From contig NZ_CP126268.1 of the NCBI RefSeq assembly GCF_003234795.2, positions 2,852,001 to 2,916,000 on the forward strand: DNA of 64,000 nucleotides. Direction: 5' to 3'. Under the pieces are notes generated by a model. That model searched no databases, had not been told where the DNA came from, and saw only the letters and a list, made by a program, of their open reading frames with translations. Of the stretch, positions 53,584 to 61,675 are shown one piece after another (position 1 is the first letter of the stretch; each line of letters opens with the position of its first letter). The translations under genes and the position numbers were made by a program. The stretch is from Curtobacterium sp. MCLR17_032. Its GTDB lineage: Bacteria; Actinomycetota; Actinomycetes; Actinomycetales; Microbacteriaceae.

Positions 53584-54614
53584 CACTTCTTCCCTTCGGT
53601 GATCGCACCGGCGGTGTCCCGGCGGAGCACGAATCGTTGGTAGATGAGCGCGACGGCCAGGGAGATGATGAACATCACGACGGCGACGGCGCTGCCGAAC
53701 CCGTAGTTCCCGGAAGTACGGCCGTTCGCCACCATGTAGGTCGCCATGGTCGACGTGCCTGCGGTGGAGGCGATGTACTGCCCCCAGATGATGTAGACGA
53801 GGTCGAACAGCTGCAGCGACCCGATGATCGACAGGAACGCCCAGATGCGGATGGTCGGTCCGAGCAGCGGCAGGGTGATGCGCCGCTGGATCTGCCAGTA
53901 GCCGGCGCCGTCGATCGCAGCGGCCTCGAAGAGCTCCTCGGGGATGCTCTGCAGGCCGGCGAGGAACAGGATCACCGCGAAGCCGATGTACTTCCACGAG
54001 ATGATCACGAGCAGCGTCCAGATGGCGATGTCCGGGTTGGACAACCAGTCCGCGCGGAGACCACCGAGGCCGATGCCCTGGAGCAGGTCGTTCACGGCGC
54101 CGTTCGACTGGAGCAGCAGGCTCCAGCCGGTGCCGACGATGACCTCGGAGATCACGTACGGCACGAAGACCAGGACGCGGATGAGACCGCGGCCGTGCAT
54201 CTTCTGGTTGAGCAGGAGCGCGAGGACGATGGCGATCGGCCCCTGCAGCACCAGCGACAGGACGACGATGAAGCCGTTGTGCATGAGGACCGACCGGAAG
54301 GCCTGGTCCTGGAAGATGATGACGTAGTTCTGCAGGCCGACGAAGTCGGTGGGCGGGCCGTAGCCCTGCCACTTGAAGAACCCGTAGTACGCGGCCATGG
54401 CCACGGGCAGGATCACGAACGTGACGAAGACGATCACGGCGGGTCCGGCGAGGACGGCGATCTCCGCGCGCTGCCGCCAGTCCGCGAGCCGCTTGGCGGG
54501 CCGACGCCCGGCGGGGCGCGGTGCCGTGGAGGCACCGCGCCCTGCCTGCGTGGACCCCGCGCCGCGGTCCGACCCGGTGGCCGGGTCCGTGCCGAGCGAG
54601 GTGTCGAGGGTCAT
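53583..54614 (-). CDS. ABC sugar transporter permease, MalF type
   Basis: 343 residues. A Ser/Gly/Pro-rich cytoplasmic tail of 50 residues precedes six TM segments. The EAA loop is EAAAIDGAGYWQIQRRITLPLL. It starts 2 bp after the binding-protein stop. The operon contains no ATPase gene, as usual for actinobacterial CUT1 systems that share a common MsiK-type ATPase encoded elsewhere. Confidence 0.93.
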   Translation of the reverse strand: MTLDTSLGTDPATGSDRGAGSTQAGRGASTAPRPAGRRPAKRLADWRQRAEIAVLAGPAVIVFVTFVILPVAMAAYYGFFKWQGYGPPTDFVGLQNYVIIFQDQAFRSVLMHNGFIVVLSLVLQGPIAIVLALLLNQKMHGRGLIRVLVFVPYVISEVIVGTGWSLLLQSNGAVNDLLQGIGLGGLRADWLSNPDIAIWTLLVIISWKYIGFAVILFLAGLQSIPEELFEAAAIDGAGYWQIQRRITLPLLGPTIRIWAFLSIIGSLQLFDLVYIIWGQYIASTAGTSTMATYMVANGRTSGNYGFGSAVAVVMFIISLAVALIYQRFVLRRDTAGAITEGKK

Positions 54615-54616
54615 GG

Positions 54617-55918
54617 TCAGCCCTTGGCCGCAGCCTGGTTGGTGGTGGTGACGATGTCCTTGGCGTTGCCCTTGCCGGCGAGGACGTCCACGACGCTGGT
54701 GTTCAGCGCGTTGCCGACGTTCTGGCCGTAGAGGGTGTCGAGGTACTGCGACACGAAGGGGGCGTCCTTGTACGCGGCGAGCGCCGTCTTCAGGTACGAC
54801 TCCGACACGACGGACTGGGCGTCCTGGTTGACGGGGATCGCCTGGAAGGCCTTGTAGTAGCCCTCCTGGTTGTCCTTCTGCACGATGAAGTTGAGGAAGT
54901 CGGTGCAGGCCTTCTTCGGGGCCTTCGCGGTGCAGGAGTAGCCGTCGACGCCACCCATCATCGACTTGGGGTCACCCTTGCCGCCGGACACGGCGGGGAA
55001 CGGGAACCAGCCGAGGTCCGGCAGCGGCTTGGCGTCCGGGGTCAGGGAGGAGATCACGCCCGGGTCCCACGCGCCCATGAGTTCCATGGCCGCCTTGTGG
55101 TTGGCGAGGAGACCGGCGGAGCTGCCGGCGCCCTGCTGTGCGGCGGTGGTGAGGAAGCCGTCGTTGAACGGCTTGGTGTCGTTGAAGGCCTCGAGGTCCT
55201 TGCCGGCCTTGGTCCAGCACGCGTTGTCGAACTTCAGCGACTCGGCGGCACCGGTCAGGGTCTTCTCGCTGCAGGCGCGGAGGGCGAAGTTGTAGTACCA
55301 GTGCGCGGCGGGCCAGGCGTCCTTCGCACCGACGGCGACCGGGTCGACGCCGGAGTCCTTGAGCTTGGCGATGTCGTCGTTGAGCTCGTCCATCGTGGTG
55401 GGCGTGCCCGTGATGCCGGCCTTCTCGAACAGGTCCTTCGAGTACCAGATGCCCTCGGGGAGCACGGCGACGGGCATGGCGTAGGTGCCGTCCTTCGCGT
55501 CGTAGCCCGAGAACGTGCCGGCGCTGATCGACTTCTTGGCGTCGGCGCTGATCGAGTCCTTGATGTCGAGCAGCTGTCCGGCGTTGATCATGGCGTTGAG
55601 CTTGCCGCCACCGCGCTGCAGGAAGACGTCGGGGCCGTCGCCGGAGTTCAGCGCGGTCTGGAGCTTGCCGTCCAGGTCCTCGTTCTGGATCGCCTGGATC
55701 TTGATCGTGACGTTCGGGTTCTTCTTCTCGAACGCCTTGACCGTGTCGGCCCAGTAGGCCTTGCCCGGACCGGTGGTGGAGTTGTGCCAGAAGGTCATCG
55801 TGACCTTGCCGTTGCCGCTGCCGTCGTCGGCGGCTCCGCCGCTCGAGCAGCCCGTGGCGAGCAGTGCGGTGCCGGCTGCGATGGCGATGGCCGCCGCGAA
55901 CCTGTTCTTCCTCGTCAT
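54617..55918 (-). CDS. sugar-binding lipoprotein of the ABC transporter
   Basis: 433 residues. A lipoprotein signal with Cys24 (TALLATGCSSGG) anchors it outside the membrane. The mature part is a CUT1 solute-binding protein (TFWHNSTTGPGKAYWADTV, two-lobe fold) for oligosaccharides. GAGGGAC precedes ATG 55918. Transcription from the intergenic region shared with the LacI gene is probably repressed by it. Confidence 0.93.
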   Translation of the reverse strand: MTRKNRFAAAIAIAAGTALLATGCSSGGAADDGSGNGKVTMTFWHNSTTGPGKAYWADTVKAFEKKNPNVTIKIQAIQNEDLDGKLQTALNSGDGPDVFLQRGGGKLNAMINAGQLLDIKDSISADAKKSISAGTFSGYDAKDGTYAMPVAVLPEGIWYSKDLFEKAGITGTPTTMDELNDDIAKLKDSGVDPVAVGAKDAWPAAHWYYNFALRACSEKTLTGAAESLKFDNACWTKAGKDLEAFNDTKPFNDGFLTTAAQQGAGSSAGLLANHKAAMELMGAWDPGVISSLTPDAKPLPDLGWFPFPAVSGGKGDPKSMMGGVDGYSCTAKAPKKACTDFLNFIVQKDNQEGYYKAFQAIPVNQDAQSVVSESYLKTALAAYKDAPFVSQYLDTLYGQNVGNALNTSVVDVLAGKGNAKDIVTTTNQAAAKG

Positions 55919-56000
55919 TGTGGAGTCCCTCGGTAGTCGTCGTTGACATGCGACCGCGAGGCCGCACGGAGAGCATGCCTGGCGCTCATTCGGCTTGTCA

Positions 56001-56066
56001 ATCGATTTCGATAACGATTTCGGTCCGTGGCGGTCCGCGGCTGAGGACCCCTCGGCGGGGTACGGT
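56001..56066. promoter_or_regulatory. LacI-type operator region and leaderless LacI promoter
   Basis: CGATTTCG occurs at 56003-56010 and 56015-56022, separated by ATAA, and ATCGA-TT-TCGAT forms a small inverted repeat (56001-56012). This A/T-rich island in GC-rich DNA lies between the binding-protein gene and the LacI gene. A TACGGT -10 box at 56061-56066 sits 6 nt before GTG 56073. Confidence 0.6.
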
Positions 56067-56072
56067 GTCGAC

Positions 56073-57107
56073 GTGGATGCCATCGCCCGTCCGGCTCCCC
56101 TGCGGGGGCGGACCACCATCAGCGATGTCGCGCGGGCTGCCGGGGTCTCCGTCCCGACCGTGTCGAAGGTCATCAACGGACGCGACGGTGTCGCCGCCGC
56201 CACCTCGCAACGCGTGCTCGCGGTGATCGAGTCGCTCGGGTACGAGAGCTCCCTGGTCGCCCGCAGTCTCCGCCGCAGCCGCACGGACGTGATCGGCATC
56301 CTGGTCACCGAGTTCGAGCCGTTCTCGACCGAGTTGCTCAAGGGCATCTCGTCCGCCGCCGACGGCACCGGGTACGAGCTGCTCGCCTACGCCGGACTGG
56401 TCAGCGGCGAGGCACGCCCCGGCTGGGAGCGCCGCTCACTCTCCCGGCTCGCCGGCACCCTGATCGACGGCGCGATCGTCGTCACCCCCACCACCCTCAT
56501 GGCGAGCACCCCGATCCCCGTCGTGTCGATCGACCCGCACACCGGACCCGAGGGCCACGCCGCGATCGACTCCGACAACGTCGGCGGGGCGCGTGCCGCG
56601 ACCGAGCACCTCATCGCCCTCGGACACCGCCGGATCGCGCACATCCGCGGACGTGCCGACCTGGCCTCGGCCGAACTGCGCGAACTCGGGTACCGCCAGT
56701 CCCTCGAGGCCGCCGGCATCCCCTTCGACCCCGACCTGGTGTGCGTCGGCGACTACCAGACCGCCGCCACCGCCGAGGTCGCCCGCGAGCTGCTCTCCCG
56801 CCACGACCGGCCGACCGCGGTGTTCGCGGCCAACGACAGCTCGGCGATCGGGGTCCTGCAGGTCGCCGGCGAACTCGGGCTCCGCGTACCGCAGGACCTG
56901 TCCGTCGTGGGCTTCGACGACGTCCCCCAGGCCGCGAACGCCACTCCACCGCTGACGACGGTCGCGCAGCCGCTGCACGACCTCGGTGCCGAGGCGCTCC
57001 GCATGCTGCTGGAACTGCTCGGCGGCCGCGACGTGCCGGCGCACGTGCAGCTGCCGGCGTCGCTCGTGGTCCGCGCGAGCACGGCGCCGCCCCCGCCCGG
57101 TTCCTGA
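56073..57107 (+). CDS. LacI-family regulator of the ABC-GH3 operon
   Basis: 344 residues. The HTH with hinge is at about residues 15-70 (TTISDVARAAGVSVPTVSKVINGRDG), and the periplasmic-binding-like sensor domain follows (DVIGILVTEFEPFSTELLKGI). GTG 56073 was chosen over ATG 55995 because the -10 box lies 6 nt before it and the ATG would put the operator region inside the gene. It is divergent from the sugar transporter operon and probably derepresses it when an oligosaccharide binds. Confidence 0.93.
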   Translation: MDAIARPAPLRGRTTISDVARAAGVSVPTVSKVINGRDGVAAATSQRVLAVIESLGYESSLVARSLRRSRTDVIGILVTEFEPFSTELLKGISSAADGTGYELLAYAGLVSGEARPGWERRSLSRLAGTLIDGAIVVTPTTLMASTPIPVVSIDPHTGPEGHAAIDSDNVGGARAATEHLIALGHRRIAHIRGRADLASAELRELGYRQSLEAAGIPFDPDLVCVGDYQTAATAEVARELLSRHDRPTAVFAANDSSAIGVLQVAGELGLRVPQDLSVVGFDDVPQAANATPPLTTVAQPLHDLGAEALRMLLELLGGRDVPAHVQLPASLVVRASTAPPPPGS

Positions 57108-57130
57108 GGGCCCGGGCGCGGGACGCCGGC

Positions 57131-57357
57131 GTCTTCGCGAGACGCCGCGGACGTCGCGAGACGCCGCCACATTCCGCGGCGTCGCCGACACTCGGCGGCG
57201 TCACCCACGGACGGGGCGACGGACGGGAGGCGCGCAGCCCGCTCGCCCCGCGCCTCCCGTCCGCACCGCGAAACGCCCGCGTCTGCGCGAGACACCGCGA
57301 TCCTCCCGAGACGCCGCCACATTCCGCGGCGTCTCCCGCACCCGGCGGCGTCCCTCA
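57131..57357. repeat. duplicated palindromic stretch flanking palindrome copy 6
   Basis: The intergenic gap 57108-57545 has no gene. It contains a 24-bp element, GACGCCGC plus an 8-nt loop plus GCGGCGTC, at 57160-57183 and identically at 57310-57333, each inside a similar stretch of about 70 bp with further GACGCC/GGCGTC palindromes. The 42-bp palindrome at 57221-57262 lies between the two copies. Confidence 0.8.
57221..57262. repeat. 42-bp palindromic repeat, copy 6
   Basis: GGACGGGAGGC (57221-57231) pairs with GCCTCCCGTCC (57252-57262); the next bases GCG/CGC also pair. It lies between the LacI gene and the lipoprotein gene, both on the plus strand. Confidence 0.85.
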
Positions 57358-57545
57358 CAGACGACGGGCAGTCGGTCGCTTCGCGGGCCCATGGCACTCG
57401 GTCGAACCCATGGAACGTCTCGTCGGCCGGTCGCCCGTCGAGACAGTGCTCGGCCGGACTTGGTCGTGTCCGGCCGAGCTCCGTCTCACGCGATCCCCGC
57501 CGAACGGTCGATGCGTCGGGTCGTCTGGGCCCGTACGGTCGGAAG

Positions 57546-58370
57546 ATGCTCCAGCGAACCGCCGCAGTCACCGCAGCCCTCGTGATCACGCTCGTCTCGG
57601 TCACGGGGTGCGCAGCCGGGCCGGGAGGCGCGGCCTCCTCCGCCACGACGGCGGAGGTCCCGCAGCTGGACCCGCAGGTCGCGTCCACGCTCGACGACGC
57701 ACTCCGCACCGTGCAGGCGAGCCCCGGCGTCGCGAGCGCGACGAACCGGATCGAGCTGCACCAGCGCTACACGGCCGCCGACGGAACGGACGTCACGCCC
57801 CCCGGCCTCGACGCATGGGACAACCGCGACGCCGGCCCGGCTGCACCGCCGCCCATCGGCGGTGTCTCCCCGGACGATCCCGTGCTCCCGCCGGTGCCCA
57901 CGCCCTCAGCTCGTCCCACACCCCCGGTCGGTGCGACCGAGACGCACTCGTTCTCGAGCGCCTTCGTGGTCACGATGGACCCAGACGCAACCCCTTCGGA
58001 AGCGACGGCGGTCCCGGTCGCGATGGCGGAGCGGATCGCCTGGACCGGTGTCACCCTCACGCTGCAGGTGCCGGCCGGGCCGGGACACGTCCTCTCCACC
58101 GTCACCTACTCGGGCACGTTCGACCAGCAGATCCCTGACGAAACGGCCCTCGGTGTCGCGTCCGGACTGGCGACGCTCGCCGCCACGCCAGGCGTGACCG
58201 GACTCGAGGCGAGCATTCCGCAGACGATGCGCATCGACTACGGCTCGCTGACGATCGGGGTCTCCCCGGCGGACGACGCCACGCTCGCGCGGGTACACGG
58301 GGTGATCGACGGGACCGCGTTCGCCGGGACGACGCTGCACGGGTCGTTCGGGAACGGGGCGAAGCCCTAG
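57546..58370 (+). CDS. hypothetical lipoprotein
   Basis: 274 residues. The lipobox is VSVTGCAAG (Cys22). The mature protein has a Pro-rich middle (about residues 95-125), then a mixed alpha/beta region with a repeated VTLTLQVPAGPG / LTIGVSPADD pattern. No family recognised; it resembles poorly described actinobacterial surface lipoproteins. ATG 57546 follows a TACGGT -10 box by 6 nt. Confidence 0.8.
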   Translation: MLQRTAAVTAALVITLVSVTGCAAGPGGAASSATTAEVPQLDPQVASTLDDALRTVQASPGVASATNRIELHQRYTAADGTDVTPPGLDAWDNRDAGPAAPPPIGGVSPDDPVLPPVPTPSARPTPPVGATETHSFSSAFVVTMDPDATPSEATAVPVAMAERIAWTGVTLTLQVPAGPGHVLSTVTYSGTFDQQIPDETALGVASGLATLAATPGVTGLEASIPQTMRIDYGSLTIGVSPADDATLARVHGVIDGTAFAGTTLHGSFGNGAKP

Positions 58371-58532
58371 TCGGAGGCACGACTGCTGCTCGGCGCGCTC
58401 GTCGCTCTGGTGCTCCTGCAGGGCGGGGTCGCCTCGGTTGTGGCGGCGACAGTGGGTACCGCGATCCAACGCTCGCTGGCACCAGTCCAGGTCGCCGGCG
58501 GCAGCACATGCAAATCGGTGAGCGACGACTGA
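58371..58532 (+). CDS. possible small secreted or membrane peptide, start unclear
   Basis: The frame continues directly after the lipoprotein's TAG. It encodes a hydrophobic segment (RLLLGALVALVLLQGGVASV) followed by a short polar tail ending STCKSVSDD and TGA. GGAGG lies near 58373, but only CTG codons follow at the right distance; the first GTG is well inside the hydrophobic part. It may be a real peptide with an unusual start, or the remnant of a longer gene. Confidence 0.35.
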   Translation, partial: SEARLLLGALVALVLLQGGVASVVAATVGTAIQRSLAPVQVAGGSTCKSVSDD

Positions 58533-58808
58533 ATGCGTCTCTCTCGGTCGGCTGTCGAGGAGAAAACCGGCACGGTGCTCCCGCGAGGCGCCCACCTCGT
58601 CGCCTCTGGCACCCGGCATACGCTCAAGTCATTCGAAGCGTGGGCTGTGGCGTGTGTCCCCGATGCACCGCGCTTGTTCGCGGAGGCGAGACGCAGCGGG
58701 TTCGTCGACGCAGATTCGGCGTTCTCGCCCTCACGCAACGACTGGTCAGGCAAGGGACCGGTGTCGCTTGAGCTCTGCAGGACCACGCAGTCAGACGGCG
58801 ATCAGTAG
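58533..58808 (+). CDS. small hypothetical protein
   Basis: 91 residues. The ATG directly follows the TGA of the preceding peptide frame. Composition is normal for a soluble protein (EKTGTVLPRGAHLVASGTRH...). No motif recognised and no clear ribosome site. It may be a decayed gene; the stretch after it to 58970 holds no ORF I can support. Confidence 0.35.
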   Translation: MRLSRSAVEEKTGTVLPRGAHLVASGTRHTLKSFEAWAVACVPDAPRLFAEARRSGFVDADSAFSPSRNDWSGKGPVSLELCRTTQSDGDQ

Positions 58809-58970
58809 ATCGATCTCGAGGGACGCTGCGACCAAGGCTCGTACGTCCATCTCGGGTACTTCCTCGACAAGTGAGGACGCTCTGGTCTCACTCAACCATC
58901 CGCCACCGCGACGGTTCTCTCACTCCTTCGACGGATCCCCCACTGGTGTCGGTTGCGCCAGGCTCGATGC

Positions 58971-59360
58971 GTGAGTCAGATTCGACGTGCGCGGGTGTTC
59001 GCGTGGGGCATGCCTTCCATCGCCCTCGTCCTCATCGCCGGCCAAACGTTGGCGTGCGTCCTGGCGTACTTGCACACCGCTCCGATCGATGCTGCGTACC
59101 GAGCCACCGACGAGAGCGGCCGCGGGATCCTTCGTGCGCCGCCCGCCGACGTCATGGCTGCTGATCGGGCCCAGGGCATCACTTGGATGGCCTCGTTCCC
59201 GGTGGCTGTCGTGGCGACGCTCCTGGCAGCCCGGGCACTGGAGCGAGCTCGAGTTGCGGGTGACGCGTTGGTGTTCGCGTACCTCGTGACGGTCGTCGGC
59301 ATCTTCGGATGCGTCGCGGGTCTCGGCGTCGCCGCATTCGGAGTCCTCGAGATCCTGTGA
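58971..59360 (+). CDS. hypothetical membrane protein
   Basis: 129 residues with three hydrophobic segments (about 12-32, 67-85 and 97-125) and a short external loop with YRATDESGRG. GTG 58971 lies 6 nt after a CAGGCT -10-like box. No family recognised. It may belong with the following two small genes. Confidence 0.65.
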   Translation: MSQIRRARVFAWGMPSIALVLIAGQTLACVLAYLHTAPIDAAYRATDESGRGILRAPPADVMAADRAQGITWMASFPVAVVATLLAARALERARVAGDALVFAYLVTVVGIFGCVAGLGVAAFGVLEIL

Positions 59361-59404
59361 CGCGGACTTCTCCAGACTGCAGCGAACGGGTTCACGACGC
59401 ACTC

Positions 59405-59581
59405 GTGAGCGGTGACCGCAGCGGCGTCCCCCGAGCCGATCGTCGACCGGGCACTGCTGTCGGAACTGACCGGGACGACCTCGTCCTCGCCGCGACCGGT
59501 GGACCGGCGTTCGGTGTCAGGGGCATCCTGTTCGCCATGCAACTCATCACCTCCAGGCGGAAGAAAGCGAAACGCGCATGA
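59405..59581 (+). CDS. short ORF coupled to a DUF3592-like gene
   Basis: 58 codons from GTG 59405, ending in TGA that overlaps ATG 59578 as ATGA. The product has a weakly hydrophobic C-terminal part and a basic tail (ITSRRKKAKRA). The overlap is the main support; it may be only a translational coupler. Confidence 0.4.
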   Translation: MSGDRSGVPRADRRPGTAVGTDRDDLVLAATGGPAFGVRGILFAMQLITSRRKKAKRA

Positions 59582-60159
59582 CCGAGCCGACGGCAACGAC
59601 GAAGCCGTGGTTCCGAGACAGGTACACCTGGAAGTTCCTCGGCGGCGCAGCACTGTTCCTCGCCGGGTTCATCGTCGCCCCGGTCTTCGGTGTCGTGTCC
59701 GTCTTCGGCTGCGTGTTCGGTCTCGTCGCGGACAACCACGCCATGCACGCTGACTCGCACCTGCGCAGCATCAGCGAGGTCACCACGGGGACCGTCATCG
59801 ACATCGACGTCCGGCACTACTCCGGCGCAGGCAAGACCGGAGGCCACACCGAATGCATCCCCATCGTGAAAGGTGAGGCCAACGGTTCACCCCACAGGTG
59901 GGAGCTGACGAACCACCCCGCCTGCAACGACTACTACACGGTCGGTGAACGGCTGCAGGTGATGTACGACCCGACTGACGTCGACCACGCTGGCGTCCGC
60001 TCGGACAAGATCCTCGCCACCTACCGGCACAACCTCGGCGTTGAGGTGCAGATCGGACTCATCGGCCTCGGGCTCAGCGCTGTTGGCGCTGCCTGCTGGA
60101 CATGGCTCCTCCGCCGAGAGAAGCGGAAGAAGAGAGGTGCCCAGCTCCGGCAGAGCTGA
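59578..60159 (+). CDS. DUF3592-like membrane protein
   Basis: 193 residues. Two TM helices near the N-terminus (about 20-37 and 38-52), an extracytoplasmic beta domain (TGTVIDIDVRHYSGAGKTGGHTECIPIV...), the DUF3592 signature YTVGERLQVMYDPTD, and a last TM (about 158-176) with a basic tail. Function unknown; such proteins are common near secretion or toxin loci but have no assigned role. Confidence 0.75.
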   Translation: MTEPTATTKPWFRDRYTWKFLGGAALFLAGFIVAPVFGVVSVFGCVFGLVADNHAMHADSHLRSISEVTTGTVIDIDVRHYSGAGKTGGHTECIPIVKGEANGSPHRWELTNHPACNDYYTVGERLQVMYDPTDVDHAGVRSDKILATYRHNLGVEVQIGLIGLGLSAVGAACWTWLLRREKRKKRGAQLRQS

Positions 60160-60280
60160 CGAGGTGGAGACCGCCGATGCACCTAGCCCGACATCGTCAT
60201 GCCCGACATGGAGGGACACGGTCGATTCCACCACCCCGACCTGATAAGTTCCCGCTCACAACAAATGCGGGAGGCCGTCG

Positions 60281-61519
60281 ATGGAGACGCAGCACGACAC
60301 AGCACACCGGTCCGGCGAGCTCATCGTCACCGTGACCGACGCCGACGGCACACCCCGGGCAGGCACCGAGGTCGTCGTGGAACAGCGGCGTCACGAGTTC
60401 GGGTTCGGCAACATCGGGTTCGACTTCATCGGCCTCGCGAACGGCGAGCACGACCCCGACGACGTCGGCACCCCCGAGCTCGCCGACCTCTGGCTCGACG
60501 TCTTCAACACCGCCACCCTGCCGTTCTACTGGGGCCGCTTCGAACCCGAGCGCGGCCGCCCCGACACCGAGCGGCTCCAGCGGACGGCCGCGTGGTTCCG
60601 TGACCGCGGCGTCGCGACGAAGGGCCACCCGCTGGTCTGGCACACCGTGCAGCCGGACTGGTTGCTCGGGCTGGACACCGACGAGGTCGAGCGGCTGCAG
60701 CGCGAACGGATCCGCCGCGAGGTGCGGGACTTCACCGGCCTCGTGGACACCTGGGACGCGATCAACGAGGTCGTGATCATGCCGCACTTCGCGAACGGCG
60801 ACAACGGGATCACGCCCCTCGCCCTGGCCCGCGGCCGCCTGGCGATGATCCGGATGGCGGTCGACGAGGCCCGCGCCACGAACCCGTCCGTCACGCTGCT
60901 GCTCAACGACTTCGACCTGTCGGACGCGTACGAGTGCCTGATCGAAGGCGTCCTGGAAGCCGGGATCGGCATCGACGCCATCGGCCTGCAGACCCACATG
61001 CACCAGGGCTACTGGGGCGAGGACACCATGCTCGCGATGGTGGACCGCTTCGCCCGGTACGGCCGGCCGCTGCACCTGACCGAGACCTCGCTGGTGTCCG
61101 GCGACCTGATGCCCGCACACATCGTCGACCTCAACGACCACCAGGTGGACTCGTGGCCCTCGACGCCCGAGGGCGAGGCACGCCAGGCCGACGAGCTGGA
61201 ACGGCACTACCGCAGCCTGGTCGGGCACCCCGCGGTCGAGGCGATCACCTACTGGGGCATCACCGACCGGGGCGCCTGGCTGAACGCGCCGATCGGCCTG
61301 GTGCGAGCAGACGGCACGCCGAAGCCGTCCTACGACGCCCTCCGTCGCCTGGTGAAGGACGATTGGTGGACGGGGCCGACGACCCTCCGCACGGACGACT
61401 CCGGGCGCGCACGGCTGCGCGGGTTCCGGGGCGAGTACGCGGTGCGCGCCGGCAGCGCGGAGTCCACGGTCACGATCGGGCGGGACGCGCCGACGGCGGT
61501 CCGGCTGACCGCGGACTGA
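60281..61519 (+). CDS. intracellular GH10 endo-1,4-beta-xylanase
   Basis: 412 residues without signal peptide. A GH10 TIM barrel with GHPLVWHT, acid/base Glu163 (DTWDAINEVV) and nucleophile Glu268 (LHLTETSLV). The first 35 residues form a beta strand region (ELIVTVTDADGTPRAGTEVVV) seen in other intracellular GH10 enzymes. It would trim imported xylo-oligosaccharides. GGGAGG lies 7 nt before ATG 60281, and an AT-rich TGATAAGTT box lies near 60241. The LacI gene downstream probably regulates it. Confidence 0.93.
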   Translation: METQHDTAHRSGELIVTVTDADGTPRAGTEVVVEQRRHEFGFGNIGFDFIGLANGEHDPDDVGTPELADLWLDVFNTATLPFYWGRFEPERGRPDTERLQRTAAWFRDRGVATKGHPLVWHTVQPDWLLGLDTDEVERLQRERIRREVRDFTGLVDTWDAINEVVIMPHFANGDNGITPLALARGRLAMIRMAVDEARATNPSVTLLLNDFDLSDAYECLIEGVLEAGIGIDAIGLQTHMHQGYWGEDTMLAMVDRFARYGRPLHLTETSLVSGDLMPAHIVDLNDHQVDSWPSTPEGEARQADELERHYRSLVGHPAVEAITYWGITDRGAWLNAPIGLVRADGTPKPSYDALRRLVKDDWWTGPTTLRTDDSGRARLRGFRGEYAVRAGSAESTVTIGRDAPTAVRLTAD

Positions 61520-61566
61520 CGGCCGACGACGGACTGCCGGTGCGGGATGCCGACGCGACCGCCGTC

Positions 61567-61607
61567 GGACGGGAGGCGCGGGACCGGTCGTGACGCGCCT
61601 CCCGTCC
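61567..61607. repeat. 41-bp palindromic repeat, copy 7
   Basis: GGACGGGAGGC (61567-61577) pairs with GCCTCCCGTCC (61597-61607), with GCG/CGC continuing inward. It lies between the xylanase gene and the LacI gene. Confidence 0.85.
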
Positions 61608-61675
61608 GACACGGACCCGGTTCCCCCGCGCGGCGACCCGCCGAGCGGCTGCCGCCACCGCGCTACGGTGCTCTC

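Noticed and set aside
6013..61607. The 42-bp palindromes as ordinary Rho-independent terminators
   Set aside because: None has a T-run, and copy 1 lies between two divergent start codons where no transcript ends.
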